NCBI RefSeq assembly: GCF_000182925.2
Contig: NC_026502.1
Coordinates: 3,472,001-3,536,000, forward strand
Direction: 5' to 3'
Source: Neurospora crassa OR74A
Taxonomy: Eukaryota; Ascomycota; Sordariomycetes; Sordariales; Sordariaceae
DNA length: 64,000 nucleotides
Shown here: positions 22,150 to 33,685 of the stretch, piece by piece
How positions within the stretch are numbered: the stretch's first letter is position 1
How the letters are laid out: each line of letters begins with the position of its first letter
Notes under the pieces: model-generated
What the model was told of the DNA's origin: nothing
Databases searched by the model: none
The model's input: the letters and a program-made list of their open reading frames with translations, nothing else
Translations under genes and position numbers: made by a program

Positions 22150-23800
22150 TTTATAATCTAGTATTAAGGCTAGGGTAATTAATAAGGCTAATAATACCGA
22201 CGAAGCCTATAAGGCCGATAAAGCCTACAAGGCCGGAATAACCGACAAGGCCGACAATACGGATAAGGCTAATAATATAAACGAGGCCGACGATATAGAC
22301 GAGGTTAAAGCTAATAAGGTTGAGGCCTAAACCTTTATAAAGGATAATAATATTAAGGTTAGAAGTTAGAGCGAGGATTATAATAATAGATTACTTAGCG
22401 AAGAGGATAAGCTATTAATTAAATAAGATTTTGCGGTAAATAACGACTATAGAAGTTATATAAAAGAATTTAACGATAATTTAAAAAACAATAATAAACG
22501 AGAGGGGGATATTAGTATAGTATTTACAAAATACAAGGGCACGGACAATAGCAATAATAAGACTAATCTTACCCCTTCGAAGAAGAAGCCTATTAAAAAG
22601 CCTATTAAGAAGCCTATTAAAAAGCCCAATAAAAAGCTTATTAAGAAGCCCGCCGAAGAGAAGCCCGCCGAGGACAAGCTTACTAAGAAGCCCGGTAAGA
22701 AGCCTAGTAAGAAGCCTGCCGAGGAGAAGCCTACTAAGGAGAAGCCTACTAAGAAGAAATATACGTAAGCTATTTAACCTAATATTCTAAAATTAATAGT
22801 CCTCTATAAATTGTTTGTAACCGACGGTTTAGGGTATTACTATAATAATACTTTCAAAACTTCTACTTATATCCGGGTTATTAATAAGATTTAAGTAAAG
22901 TATCCTAACTATACTATAATATACGAAAGTATAAAGTCTATTACCGAAATATTTAAAAGAAAGTATTATATCTTTTAATATTTAGGCCGTCTATTTAGGG
23001 TTAGTATTAATATCGATACAATTAGGTAATAATATACTCTAAATAATAATATATAGGTTATACTAGTTAAAGTTAGTATATAATTATTTAATTATAAGGT
23101 TAATATTAGACTATACTAATTATAATTATTTAGAAAGATTGTAATTATAGTTAATTTTAGGGTTAGCCTTTTATAAAAGTAATAGTCTACAAATAATTCT
23201 AAGGTAATATACCTACTACTATTAGTAAATTAGTAAATTCTAGTACTAAGCCCGCTAAATATAAGAATAGAATTAATATAAATACTAATACTAACGATAG
23301 TAATAAAGATAATAATAATAAGGATAGTAACAACGGTAATAGTTGTACTAAGAAGCCGAAAGTTAAAGAAACTCTTCGTAGAGAGGTATTATATACTTTA
23401 ACTAGTATTTTTAAGAGTTTAGAATTATAGGCTTTAATTTTTTAAATTATAGTAAATAGTTATATTAAGTACAATACCTTCGAATAAGAGAGATTTAAAA
23501 AGGGGTATAGTAATTCCGGTTATTGGATACGTAAGGCGCTTACTCTTCTCAATATTAATTATTATAACTAGCCCGCTCTAGTAAAGAGGGAGCTATTCGT
23601 TTTATAGAAGGAAGAAGCTATAGTTATATAATTCGCTTTAATAAATAAATCCTAGAGGGTCTTCTTTTTAATTAATATTATTAACTAATTTATTTTAAAA
23701 GGTAGTATCTGGCTTATTCCGCCCTTTACCTAGCCCTATACCCGCGTAGTACCAATAGAAATCCCTTTTGAAGACAATAAGGTTTAGTTATAGGATAGTC
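22150..23800 (+). pseudogene. RIP-destroyed plus-strand reading frame with Lys/Pro and Asp/Lys/Ala repeats
   Basis: At about 22,200-22,330 the plus strand encodes a repeating KAD/KAY/EAD pattern (DKAYKAG, DKADNTDKANN). At 22,580-22,770 it encodes repeats of the type KKPIKKP and AEEKPTK. Farther on, 23,330-23,420 reads SCTKKPKVKETLRREVLYTL and 23,490-23,760 contains SGYWIRKALTLL and RVVPIEIPFED, broken by TAG/TAA stops where CAG/CAA would be expected before RIP. This is probably the second protein of the transposon (PIF/Harbinger elements usually carry one), but I recognise no domain such as Myb/SANT. The mirror-image hydrophobic frame on the other strand is a shadow. Confidence 0.45.
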
Positions 23801-25489
23801 TTTAATAGGCGCGCTAATTTATTATAATATTTATTATTACTGGCTCTTTTCCTATATACTTAATTCTATATAGAAGTATTTTATTAAATATCTATTCCCC
23901 ATTAAGAGTAATTCGTTTTTCGATTAAGTTATATAACTCTTAATTAAAGGAGGGGGGCTTTAGTAACTTTAAATACCCGTCTCTAAAGTAAGTTACGGGG
24001 TATAGTAATTAAAAATATAAGGCTACGCTTACTATCTTAATTTTACAATTATTTCTAAATATTGGTAGTCGCTATAGCCGCGGCTAATTAAATTAAAGAT
24101 TTAAATTTATTAATAATATAAGACTTTAATAAATATATTTAAAAGGGATTAGCGACGGTATTAGTATTAATATTATAATTATATTATTATTACTATTTTT
24201 GTAGTTAAATTGAATAAATACGGTATACGACGTGCTAATTAAGGTAGAGGTATATAACGAATTCGTTAGAGGATAGGACTAGTACTACTTACTACTAAAT
24301 ATACTTTACGCTTATTATTAATTATTATTAGGGATCCTATAGAGAAATATAAGAGTATTTTTACTAATTAGCAATTAATAGAATTATAATTAATATAATA
24401 ATATTGAGGTTATTGTACTAAAATTAGGGTATAAAAAGGTAGCCGAGAGGGAGAAATTTTAAAAACGACCAAATTAAAATTAATAAAAATTAAATTAATT
24501 TTAAATTCTAGCTTCTATACTTAAGCCTAAAGCCCAATCAGCCGTACGCGTATTAGCTATTTACTAACTTATTTTACATTATCAAACCTTATCCGCTAAC
24601 TAAATAAATTCTTTAAAACCAAACGCACAGACCAATATATAGGCAAATACGGGAAGGCTACTAAAGTTAGTATAAAAAAAAAATTATAGTAGTCTTATAG
24701 TAATAAAGATATTTATACACTTCATTAAAACAATAACTTTACCCATCTAAATATAACGTACAACGTACCCTTCCTTTATAGGGGTAATATATTTAATAGC
24801 CCAATATACGTACTAACCTTTTAAAATCCCGCTTACTACCCTTATAACCTCTCCTCCTCTTAATAATTCCTTTAACTTATTTATTTATATTTTACTTCTT
24901 TACCCTTAATTAACCTTATTTTATAAATAATAATTTAAAGCCGGTCTATTTCTAGTAATTTAAAGCCGAAACCTTATTTTCAATCTCGAAATTACTAAAT
25001 AGATTAAAACCATCGACCCCGCCCTCTTTAATTACTAAACTAATAAAGCGAAGCTATTATAATCCCAAGTTACCGAAGTGAATTTATTTTATTATTAAAG
25101 CGTAGTAGATTAAAGAACTCTAACTACCCCTCTCCAGCTTCAATTATATTTTAATTTACTATTACGCCTTTTATTAATTTAATTTAGGTGAATTTACTTT
25201 TATTAAAACTAAAATTAATATTATTGTAGGCTAAAAGGGTACGTAAATTACCTATCCTTCTATTTATTTTATTTTATTTATTAATTCTATAACCTAGCCT
25301 CTCCTCTTATAATAATAATAATAAAAAGAAGTAAAATTTAAATAAGTAAGTTACCAATATCCTATAGTAATAAATTAATATTTATATTAGTAGAGCCGCT
25401 AATTCAAGCGGAGGGCCGGCGAAATTACTTCAACTTTTCTTTACTTTCGGATATATAGGTAAATATTATTCTTACTCCTATAATTATTA

Positions 25490-25690
25490 TCCTTAATATC
25501 CTCAATATCCTTATTATCCTTAATATCCTTATTATCCTTATTATTATTATTCCTATTCCTATTCCTATTCTTATTCCCTTTCCCTTTCCTATTTCTTTTC
25601 CCTTTCCCTTTCCTTTTCCCTTTCCCTTTCCCTTTCCCTTTCTAATTCTCTTTCCCTTTCCCTTTCTAATTCTAATTCCTATCCCTATTC
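25490..25690. repeat. Pyrimidine-rich simple repeat inside the element
   Basis: Imperfect TTATCC, TTCCTA and CCCTTT units run for about 200 bp, with T/C on the plus strand. Confidence 0.75.
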
Positions 25691-26201
25691 TTCTTCTTAT
25701 TCCTAATCCTCTACTAACCTATTCCCAAAAAACAATAGGCTTTCTATCTAATTTCTAGCGAACTTCTTCTAACGATTTTACTAACTTCTTTTAATAATCC
25801 AATAAACTTCCTACTAATTTCGAATAACTTTCCTACCTTATTTAAACGAAAAATTAAATTTTAGCCTCCTCGAAAATAATAACTATAAGACTAATAATAT
25901 CCAATTTCACTTTCCAATTTCTATTCGAATACTAATTTTTAATTACCCTTATACCTATTTTAGTGCTACTAATACTAATTAAATACTAATAAAAATACCT
26001 AAGAGAGTAATAGAATATATAAAATAATAATAATAATACTATAAATTATAATTAATACTATTCCTTAATTATAAATAATATTACTCCAAATATAAGTAAT
26101 ATTACTATAAACTATAATTAATACTATCCTAAACAATAACAATAGTACTATAAACTATAATAAATCCTACTCTAAATTACAATAATTTTACCCTAAATTA
26201 T

Positions 26202-26393
26202 AATAACCCTATTCTAAATTATATTTAAAATTAATCTAAATATTAAAAAGGAGTCTACTTCTACGTATAAACTGTGTATAACGGCTAAATAAAATACAAT
26301 AACCCTATTCCCAACTATATTTAAAAATAATTTAAATATTAAGAAAAAGCCTACTTTTACGCGTAAACCGCATATAATAGCTAAGTAAAAGGC
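26202..26393 (+). repeat. Two tandem 96-bp units
   Basis: Unit 1 (26202-26297) and unit 2 (26298-26393) both start AATAACCCTATTC and align without gaps over 96 bp. Most differences are C/T or G/A transitions, as RIP makes. 96 bp is 32 codons, and a plus-strand frame runs through both (NLNIKK followed by a Ser/Thr/Lys stretch), so this was probably a duplicated protein segment. Confidence 0.65.
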
Positions 26394-26754
26394 CGCATTA
26401 ATAATAACTACTACTACTCCTCCTATTAACGAACTAATTAATAGTACAATTAATACTCCGCTAATATTAATCTAATAACCTATAAGATAATATTTAGGCC
26501 GAGAATTATATTACTAATAAATATTACCTTTACTAATAATATATTAATAATTAATAGTATAGAAAACCGACCGTACTTCTCTAATTATAATATTTATACT
26601 TATCCTTTACGTTTCGCTAATAAAATACCGGCTAAAAAGAAGGCCAACCAAATACCTATTAAATTTTATTAAGTAGAATTATAGGCTATATACCGTAACA
26701 AAATTAAATAAATTCCTTACATACTATAATAAAATTAAATTAATTCCTTCCTGA

Positions 26755-27066
26755 TAGGGGAATCCCTGGAATCCCTGGATTACCCTACCTTACTATAGCT
26801 TAGACTAGCTGTGACAGCCCAGATTAGCTGGGCTGCCAGAGGCTTCCTTGCCGTGCCGTGCCGTGCCCAGTCTGGATACCCAGACTGCAGTGCCCGGGCC
26901 ACTCTGTGGCCCGTGCTTAGGCTCAACCTCAACCGCACAGCATATCTACTGCGTGCAGACGGCTGGCTGGAAGCCTCCCTCTTTCGAATAACATCCTTCT
27001 TTTGCCTTCTGATACTACTGCTTCCTCGTGAACTGTACGGTATCTGGGCAATGTATTTATTTTGAT
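26755..27066. other. GC-normal island with tandem hairpins inside the RIP'd element
   Basis: About 310 bp of ordinary base composition sits in the middle of the AT-rich block with sharp edges. It contains three perfect hairpins in a row: stem CAGCCCA/TGGGCTG (26815-26835), stem CAGTCTGG/CCAGACTG (26868-26887) and stem CGGGCCAC/GTGGCCCG (26895-26913). GAGGCTTCC at 26839-26847 can pair with GGAAGCCTC at 26968-26976, enclosing hairpins 2 and 3. An 84-aa frame (26811-27065) crosses the hairpins and looks accidental. It is either a single-copy sequence that RIP never recognised or a later insertion. It does not look like a tRNA or 5S gene. A structured RNA is possible but unproven. Confidence 0.55.
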
Positions 27067-27234
27067 TAACCTCCCGTATTACTTCCGGTAAAAAGGAAAG
27101 TTAATAGCTTAAGCCCTATTAAAACTAATAAAATAGTACTAGAAAGTTATAAAGCTATTTAAAGGTTAAGTATTAGGGGTTAATTATCTATTAACAATTT
27201 AGTTATAAATTAAGGTAAATTCAATATTATTATT

Positions 27235-27480
27235 ATCCCCTATTATTACTCCTATTATTATCCCCTATTATTACCCCTATTATTATTCCCCTTCCCTATT
27301 CCCCTTCCCTATCCCCCTTCTCTATTCCCTTCCCTATCCCCTTCCTTATCCCCTTCCCTATTCCCTTCCCTATTCCTTTCTCTATTCCCTTCCCTATTCC
27401 CTATTCCTATTCCCTATTCCTATCCCTATTCCTATCCCCTATTCCTATTCCTTATTCCCTAATAATATTTTAATTCCTAT
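27235..27480. repeat. Pyrimidine-rich simple repeat inside the element
   Basis: Imperfect CCCTATTATTA and TTCCCTATTCC units run for about 245 bp, similar in type to the stretch at 25.5 kb. The two may have been similar low-complexity parts of the original element. Confidence 0.75.
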
Positions 27481-29079
27481 TCCCACTTCCTATTCCCATC
27501 CATATTTCTATCTATTTTTATTTATTTTTCGTTCTATTCTCCTTTATATTTCTATTTTTTCTTAACCCATTTTCGTCCTATTCCCTCTACTTTTTTCTAC
27601 CTATTTTACTACTTAAATTCTCTATTAATAATAATAGGAAGAATAATAACCTCTAATTTAATCTTCCAAATCCAATTCTCACTCTATTCCCCCGAAGGGT
27701 TATACTCTATTATTCAATACTACCAAAACCTTATATTCTATTACTCAATACCATTAGGACTTTACGTTCTATTACTTAATACTACTAGGACCTTACAAAT
27801 AACCTCTATATAAAAGCTAAGAGTTACTAAAAAATACCAAGAACCTAACAAGCAAAACAATACTGCTAATAACCCCTAAATTATAATAACCAACTGAGTC
27901 TAAGAATTAAACTAATACCGCTAATAATAGTCTAAGAACTAAACTAATACCGCTAATAATAGCCTAAGAACTAAACTAATAAATTAATAATACTTAAACC
28001 TCAATACTTAAACTAGCCTAATAGCTTAAAAACTAAACTAATAAACTAATTAATAATTACACTCTAGGATTATGTAATAAAAATTATTATTAAAATTCGG
28101 GCTACAAGTACTGTAAGTTTCTAATAAACTAATAAACCAACTAACAACTACTCTCTAAAATTATATAATAAAAATTATTATTAAAACTCGGGCTATAAGT
28201 ACCGCAAATTTTTAACAAACCTCTCAAACTTTATTATCTCTTTAATTATATAAATTATTATTACTAAGAAAGTAAACTATTAATTTGAAGAGTATCGGTA
28301 CTACTATAAGTAATAGATTTTAATAAATAAAATACCGGCGAAGAAGAATCTTAATAAGGTACTGGCTAAAAGGGAAGCTAATAAAGTACTAACTAAGAAG
28401 GCTACCCCGTACGAATGCCCAACCGCTAAATAGAAGACCGAGCTAGCTATTAGGCTGTATATTTAGTATAGCGATTTAAAGGAACGTAGTTTTACGTTAT
28501 TAAAGCGAATTTATTATTAGTTATCTATTTCTACCCTCTTAATTATATCCCCCTCCTCTACCCCCTAAATTATACCTCTAAATTATAAATTATATATAAA
28601 ACCTAAACCGTTAGAAAATACTAATACTATATTAATTCTACTACCTATAAGCAAATAAATAATAATCCGAGCTGAGGCGGGTAAATAAATATAATACTAT
28701 ATACTATAAACCCAAGGATTCCCTTTCTATCCTTTTTTTCCTTTTTCTTTTCTTCTCCCTATAACTAATATAATTATTAATCTAAAGTAAGACTTTAACC
28801 TAACGGAAGGGTAAATTAATACTATATCCTTTAACTTACTACCTACGGGTAAATAGGATATATTATAAGTAGAGGCGGGTAGATAGTACGTTCCCTACTT
28901 AATTATAGGAAGAAAAAAGAAAAAAGGAAGGAAGTAGAAGTAAATTATATTATCCTAATCCTACCCCGGTTAATACCTTACTACCTAATTTACCTATAAA
29001 TACTTTACAATCTTATTACAAAATTAATATATCTTATTAACCTCTCCTATAACTAAATTATCTATATTAAAATTATTTA

Positions 29080-30150
29080 ATTAACCTTCCTCTTTATTTA
29101 AAGTAGCAATAATAACTAACTTCCAAACTACTCTCCGAACTTCCTTAAACTCGTCCTATATATCCTTATACTAGAATATAAAATTATATAGGCCAATAGT
29201 AACTAAAATAATATCCCTCTAACTTAAAATACTATATTCTTAATCTACCTAATAAATACGGAACTTCCTAACTAAAATACCCTATACAATCTCAACGTTA
29301 ATTCGAAGCGAACTATAGTATTTATTAAACAACTCCTCCTTATTCTAAAAAATTCTATAGCCCTATTCCAATATATAATATTAAATACTATAATATAGGA
29401 CTAATAATCTCTTTATTCCTAAATAACCCGTATCTTCTAAATAATACTAATTATTAAGGATTTGAAAATTATTATTAATAATATCGTTAAAAATATAAGA
29501 ATTGTAGGCAGAACCTTCCTAACCTATATATAAATAAGTAAAGCGCCTATTTATATCAATAGCGCCTAAAACATTTTAGGTAGTAAAACCTTTATAAGTA
29601 ATCTATATTAATACCTAATTAGTCTCTATATATATAATAAAGAGTTTCCTATCTATTATTCTAAAATAATTCCGGAAGTAAAAATACTATTTATTATCCC
29701 TCCAGATCCACAATTAAACTTCGGAATTAAGCTACATAATAAAAGTATTCGCTAATTTAAGGAAGTATTCTATAACATAGTAAAAAGCCTTATATAGTAT
29801 AATAAATTAATTAATATAATAATATTAATAATAATATTAAATCTATACTAATTTATAAATAGTATTAAAACTATAACGAAACTTAATACCTAATATCCTC
29901 ATCGATTTACCTTAGGCTAGTAGGCTAATACCTATAACGAACTTATATTTACTACTAAAATACCACCCCTCCCGCAGGCCGCTATAAATATAGAGCTAAA
30001 AATAAAAGGTATTGAAAATCTCCTTATATATACGAAATTCGTTAAAGAAAAGGTTATTTAATATCCGGAAGTAGGATTCTACCGCTAATATAAGAAATAA
30101 GGCGATTGTCTAATAGTAAATTAATTGGACTTTACTTAATAATATTAAGT
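29080..30150 (-). pseudogene. PIF/Harbinger-type DDE transposase relic
   Basis: Reading the minus strand and skipping RIP stops gives motifs in the family order. At about 29,590-29,500: NVLGAIDINRRFTYLYIG, a stop, EGSAYNSYIFND, matching the usual QNVL-A-D--RF-YV--GWEGSA-D--I block with the second catalytic Asp region. At about 29,440-29,410: YYLEDTGYLGIKRLL, matching YYL-DAGY. At about 29,345-29,300: KEELFNKYYSSLRINVEIV, matching KELFN-RH--LRNVVER with the catalytic Glu. Then GILVRKFRIY. Many internal TAG/TAA codons stand where CAG, CAA or TGG would be expected. It is not functional. The superfamily call is firm on motif order; the exact ends are not visible. Confidence 0.75.
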
Positions 30151-30743
30151 TATACAATATAAAAATATATAGAATAATAATAGTATTAGAAATAGCGAAC
30201 TATATTTGTATTTAAAAATCCTTATACTCTTCGTCCTTATCGTTGCGTACTATATTCAAAATTAGAAAGTCAACCGAATTAGGAAAATCGATAAAATTAA
30301 TAAAATTACTATATAAATAAAGAAAGATAAAAGGATATAGAGGAGAAGGTTAATTTAAGTAAATTGGATAGTGGATAGCTATTTATTAATATAATAGTAT
30401 TCAAAATTAACCAACTTCCAACTTTTCCGACATACATACATTAACAACAACAAAGCACTATAATACAGGGCATATATACTAAATATTAAAGTTCAACTGT
30501 AGTCCTTACTACATTACAGTTCAAAATTGAGGTATAGTATAGTAAGGAAATCGGTTAAGAATTAAAGGGATTCTAGCCCTCTAATTAATCAAATCGACGA
30601 TTTAGAGAAAGTACAGGTAATTGCAGGTGGTTGTAGCGACCTACATGAAAATTAAGCATTTTTACTGAGAAATACCGAACACTACGCAGTTCAGTAAGCC
30701 AGTATGCTTACTGCGACCCGAACCCTGCAAATCTGAATACCCT

Positions 30744-30774
30744 CTAACTTTTTACTGTGGTAACGAACACGCCC
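30744..30774 (-). repeat. Right terminal inverted repeat (31 bp)
   Basis: Ends GGTAACGAACACGCCC on the plus strand and mirrors 21376-21406 without a mismatch. It is followed by AAAG, matching the left flank. Confidence 0.95.
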
Positions 30775-31851
30775 AAAGTCAACAACATGGTCATCAAGGA
30801 TCCAAACTGGGGCGGAGGGTAGCTCCGTGATCCGCAGCTCGGTCAGTGGCCAGATCGCAGCAAGGCTCGCTAGTAAGCAGGGGGATGCTTCAAGCTGCAG
30901 GTACCCCGTACTGTGTTCGAATGATCGGCCTGCCTGGGCTGACTGACGGGGAATTAGCGAAGCGAGGGAGCTTCTATGCCAAGTCTAGCCGTCTGTCTGC
31001 TCTCAGAAGCTTCCCTCTTGTTGGCAATGCTTTTCACTGTGCAATATGCCTTTTTGCTTACTACTCTCATCTCACTGTTTAGCCAATAAACGTGACCAAG
31101 TCCCCGAATTCGCAAGCAAAAAAAAAATTGCAACTCGCTGCTCTTTCTCGCCAACTCGCTTACTATCAGTTGCATTGTCCACTCTCATGTTCATGGGTTC
31201 ACTTTACAAGGGTCCGGTACGTGGGTGGGTATGTCTTGTTGTTGGTTGCACCAGGTAGCTGGGCTTCTCCCTCCGATGGTTCAAGTGACTCCTTTTCCAC
31301 GTTTTCTCACCTCCTCCTAAGCGTGTAAACGTGGCAATCTCCGATGTTTCTCCCTCGTGGCGGTCGGCCGCATAGATGTACATATGTTTCCCTGCAGCCA
31401 GACAGGAGTTTGAAGCTTGTTGAAAGTGCCAGAGACCGGTGACAACCAAGCGATGGAGGAGAAAGCGGCTATCATAGGTCCAAGGCTGCCCTGTTCGTTT
31501 CGAAACTTCTGGATGCCGTGCGGCGCAAACGAGAGCCTGTTCATGTTCCTTGGAACCAACCACAGCCCCAGCCAGGGCGCGCATCCGTAAAGCTGAACGG
31601 GTGACCGCATATGGCTGCCACAAATTGATGGACTCACGGAGTGCGAAAGGGGTCCTTGGAGGTCTGGTTCTGACAAGCACTGACGCAGTGTACCCGTTCA
31701 CGAGAAAGAATATCTCGCTAATGCAGACAGGAGCGCAACCGACTCGGCCAAGGGTCAGGCATCGAGATACGGGTAAGCGTCGAAACGGCTGCCTTGACAT
31801 TTTTTCCTGCAGAAGCCCACGATGGGATGATGCATAGGTTATGGTCCACTT
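30775..31851. other. Intergenic between the transposon and the WD40 gene
   Basis: Normal base composition resumes exactly after the inverted repeat. A 198-aa minus frame at 31204-31800 has overlapping competitors on both strands, no motif and no splice support, so I treat it as non-coding 3' flank. Nothing else is seen. Confidence 0.45.
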
Positions 31852-33102
31852 TTAATCGTCATCCTCCATCAGGGCGGCAAGCTCGGCCTCTTCATCGGCC
31901 GTCAATAGCCCTTCACCATCGGGTTTCTCCTCCTCTGCAGGCTTGATAGGCTTCTTTTGCTCCTCGACGGCAGCATCTAGACTAGCCTTGTCCAAGGGCC
32001 ACGTCCGGATGGTGCCATCAATGCTCACACTGCAAACGCGCTCGCTTGATCCGACGGAGCCCCTGAGAATGACCAGCTCGGTCACTTCGTCATAGTGACC
32101 CTCCAGGGAGCAGTAAAGTTTGCCTGAAGTCCGGTCCCAGACCTTGAGGTCTTCATCGCGTCCGGCCGTGATGACCCATTGATCTGTGACCGCCACAGCA
32201 CGGACATGGTCGCCGTGCTCGAAAGTGTCGTCAGCAGTGAAGCCCTTGATTCTGGACAGACATTTGGCGGATCCGTCACCGCTCGCAGACCACAAGTCGG
32301 CCTCATCGCCGTCGTGATCGATGACCAGCTTATAGACGGTCGTCTCGTGCTCAAGAATGGTATGTCGCTCTGCTGCCGGGGTAGCAGGGTCAGGCTCCGC
32401 AAACTGCTCCCACCCATTTAAACGAATCTTCCAACGGCGGATGTGCGGGTCGCTGCTGGCACTGATGATACACAACTCATCCGGTGACGAAGAAGCAGGG
32501 TCGACGACCAGGTCCTGGATGCTGAGCATGTTCACCACGCTGTCCTGTAGCACATGAAGCTTGGAGCCGGTTGCAATGTCCCAAACAATGATCTTCTTGT
32601 CAGCACCACCACTGACCAGAACATCCTTTCCGCCCAGCCTTGCGCAAACGATGGCTTTGACGAAGTCCGAGTGACCAGCATATTTGCGGCCCGGAGCCTT
32701 GGTATCAATGTCCCAGGACCAGATGTTTTTGTCCCAGGCACCGGCAAAGACGGTCTTGTTGCCGGGGCCACCCACAGCTACACAACTGACGGGTGTCGTG
32801 GGACCGCGGTAGACTGTCTTTGTGTCTCCCTCACCATCGACCTGGACTCTCCGGACTGATCCGGCAGACTCGGCTACGAAGATGGCCGATGAGGGAGCAC
32901 GGGGGTCAACAACGGCTCCAAGGATCTTGGACTTGAGTTTGATGGGGTTGCCATAGGTGTTCTTGGTTTTGGCTTCTCTCCTCTCTCTCTTCGCAATCTC
33001 CGCACTCCAAGATGTCAGGCTCTAGTTCATCTTGTTGACGTTAAGGGAACCCCTGGTTACTTACTCGGTCTCGAAGAAATGGCGTGGGTCTGAGGACTGC
33101 AT
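31852..33102 (-). CDS. WD40-repeat protein
   Basis: Exon 1 is 33065-33102 (38 nt) and exon 2 is 31852-33004, giving 396 aa. The 60-bp intron has donor GTAAGT, a branch-like CCTGAC and acceptor TTGGAG, and the junction reads FFETDAEIAKRER. At least six WD-type blades are visible, with typical ends such as IWSWDID, IIVWDIA, IRRWKI, LKVWDR and IRTWPLD, plus GH starts such as YAGHSDFVKAI, EHGDHVRAV and EGHYDEVTEL. The C-terminus leaves the propeller with an acidic tail (LLTADEEAELAALMED). It is probably a soluble scaffold protein, but I cannot name the complex. It is divergent from the Mcl1 gene with 583 bp between the start codons, so the two may share regulation. Confidence 0.85.
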
Positions 33103-33685
33103 TTTGATGCTTGAGGATGTCCAATGTTGACTTCTTCTGTTCAGCTCTGGTGAAGGCGGTGGGTGATTGAATGGTTCCTACTGTGCTCTCTTCTTGAATA
33201 TAGCAACTTCTTCTGATTTGTAAGTAAGTGGCCGCCTAGAGGTAATGACGGGAGTGGATGGTGTTCCAGATGATTCGAAGTCAACAGGCAGACAATTAGA
33301 GCGATAAGTGGTGTTAGCGGCCTGTTAAGAAATGCAGCTATAGAAAGGGCCATTCTTAACAGCCAGCCCTACGGCCGCGGGAGGAGCTACCCCTATCCAA
33401 CATTTGGCGGGGAAGTTCAGCGCCCAAGTGGAATGAGTGGGTCCTGAGTATACTACGCAGTACTCGCTGCCGTGGGGATGACAATGGTGGGGCACGATAC
33501 CTAAGTTGCTAGCGCGTGCTGTAAATTGAAAACGCGCTCGACGCGTCTTTCCATCTTGTAACTTACACGCCGTTTACCACTTTACCTACCCTTCCTCTTT
33601 TTTCTTCCCTCTTCCCTCTTTGCGGCTGAAGAACCTGGAAGGGAATGAATGGTCCCAGGGTAAATACACTCAGCCATCTCTCAAC
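33103..33685. promoter_or_regulatory. Divergent promoter with MluI cell-cycle box motifs
   Basis: The 583 bp lie between the WD40 gene (minus) and the Mcl1 gene (plus). ACGCGT, the MCB core bound by MBF-type factors in fungi, is at 33541-33546, and AACGCG lies 10 bp before it, about 140-155 bp upstream of the Mcl1 start. A CGCGT also occurs near 33513. MBF drives G1/S genes in yeasts, and a replisome scaffold is a sensible target. A C/T-rich leader (33585-33625) points to plus-strand transcription. Function is inferred from motif and neighbour only. Confidence 0.5.

Larger units (their letters stand above)
21376..30774. mobile_element. PIF/Harbinger-type DNA transposon, complete but RIP-inactivated
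   Basis: A 9399-bp element is bounded by perfect 31-bp terminal inverted repeats starting GGGCGTGTTCGTTACC. The flanks are duplicated: AAA on both sides if all 31 bp are counted, or CAAAG (21372-21376 and 30774-30778) if the outermost base belongs to the target. The interior is extremely AT rich, with TA-dense words and stops in all frames, as RIP leaves. Only the ends and a central island keep normal composition. A minus-strand DDE transposase relic near 29.1-30.2 kb has PIF/Harbinger motifs, and a GG-start inverted repeat with a 3-bp duplication fits that superfamily. It is large for such an element, so other sequence may be nested inside. No intact frame remains, so it cannot make its own transposase. 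Confidence 0.85.

Noticed and set aside
22456-22677. 73-aa hydrophobic minus-strand frame in the RIP'd block
   Set aside because: It is the complement of the KKP repeat on the plus strand, not a membrane protein.
26811-27065. 84-aa plus-strand frame over the GC island
   Set aside because: It runs through three perfect hairpins and lacks protein motifs; the structure is the stronger signal.
31204-31800. 198-aa minus-strand frame
   Set aside because: No recognisable motif, overlapping frames on both strands, mixed codon use; lies in the 3' flank of the WD40 gene.
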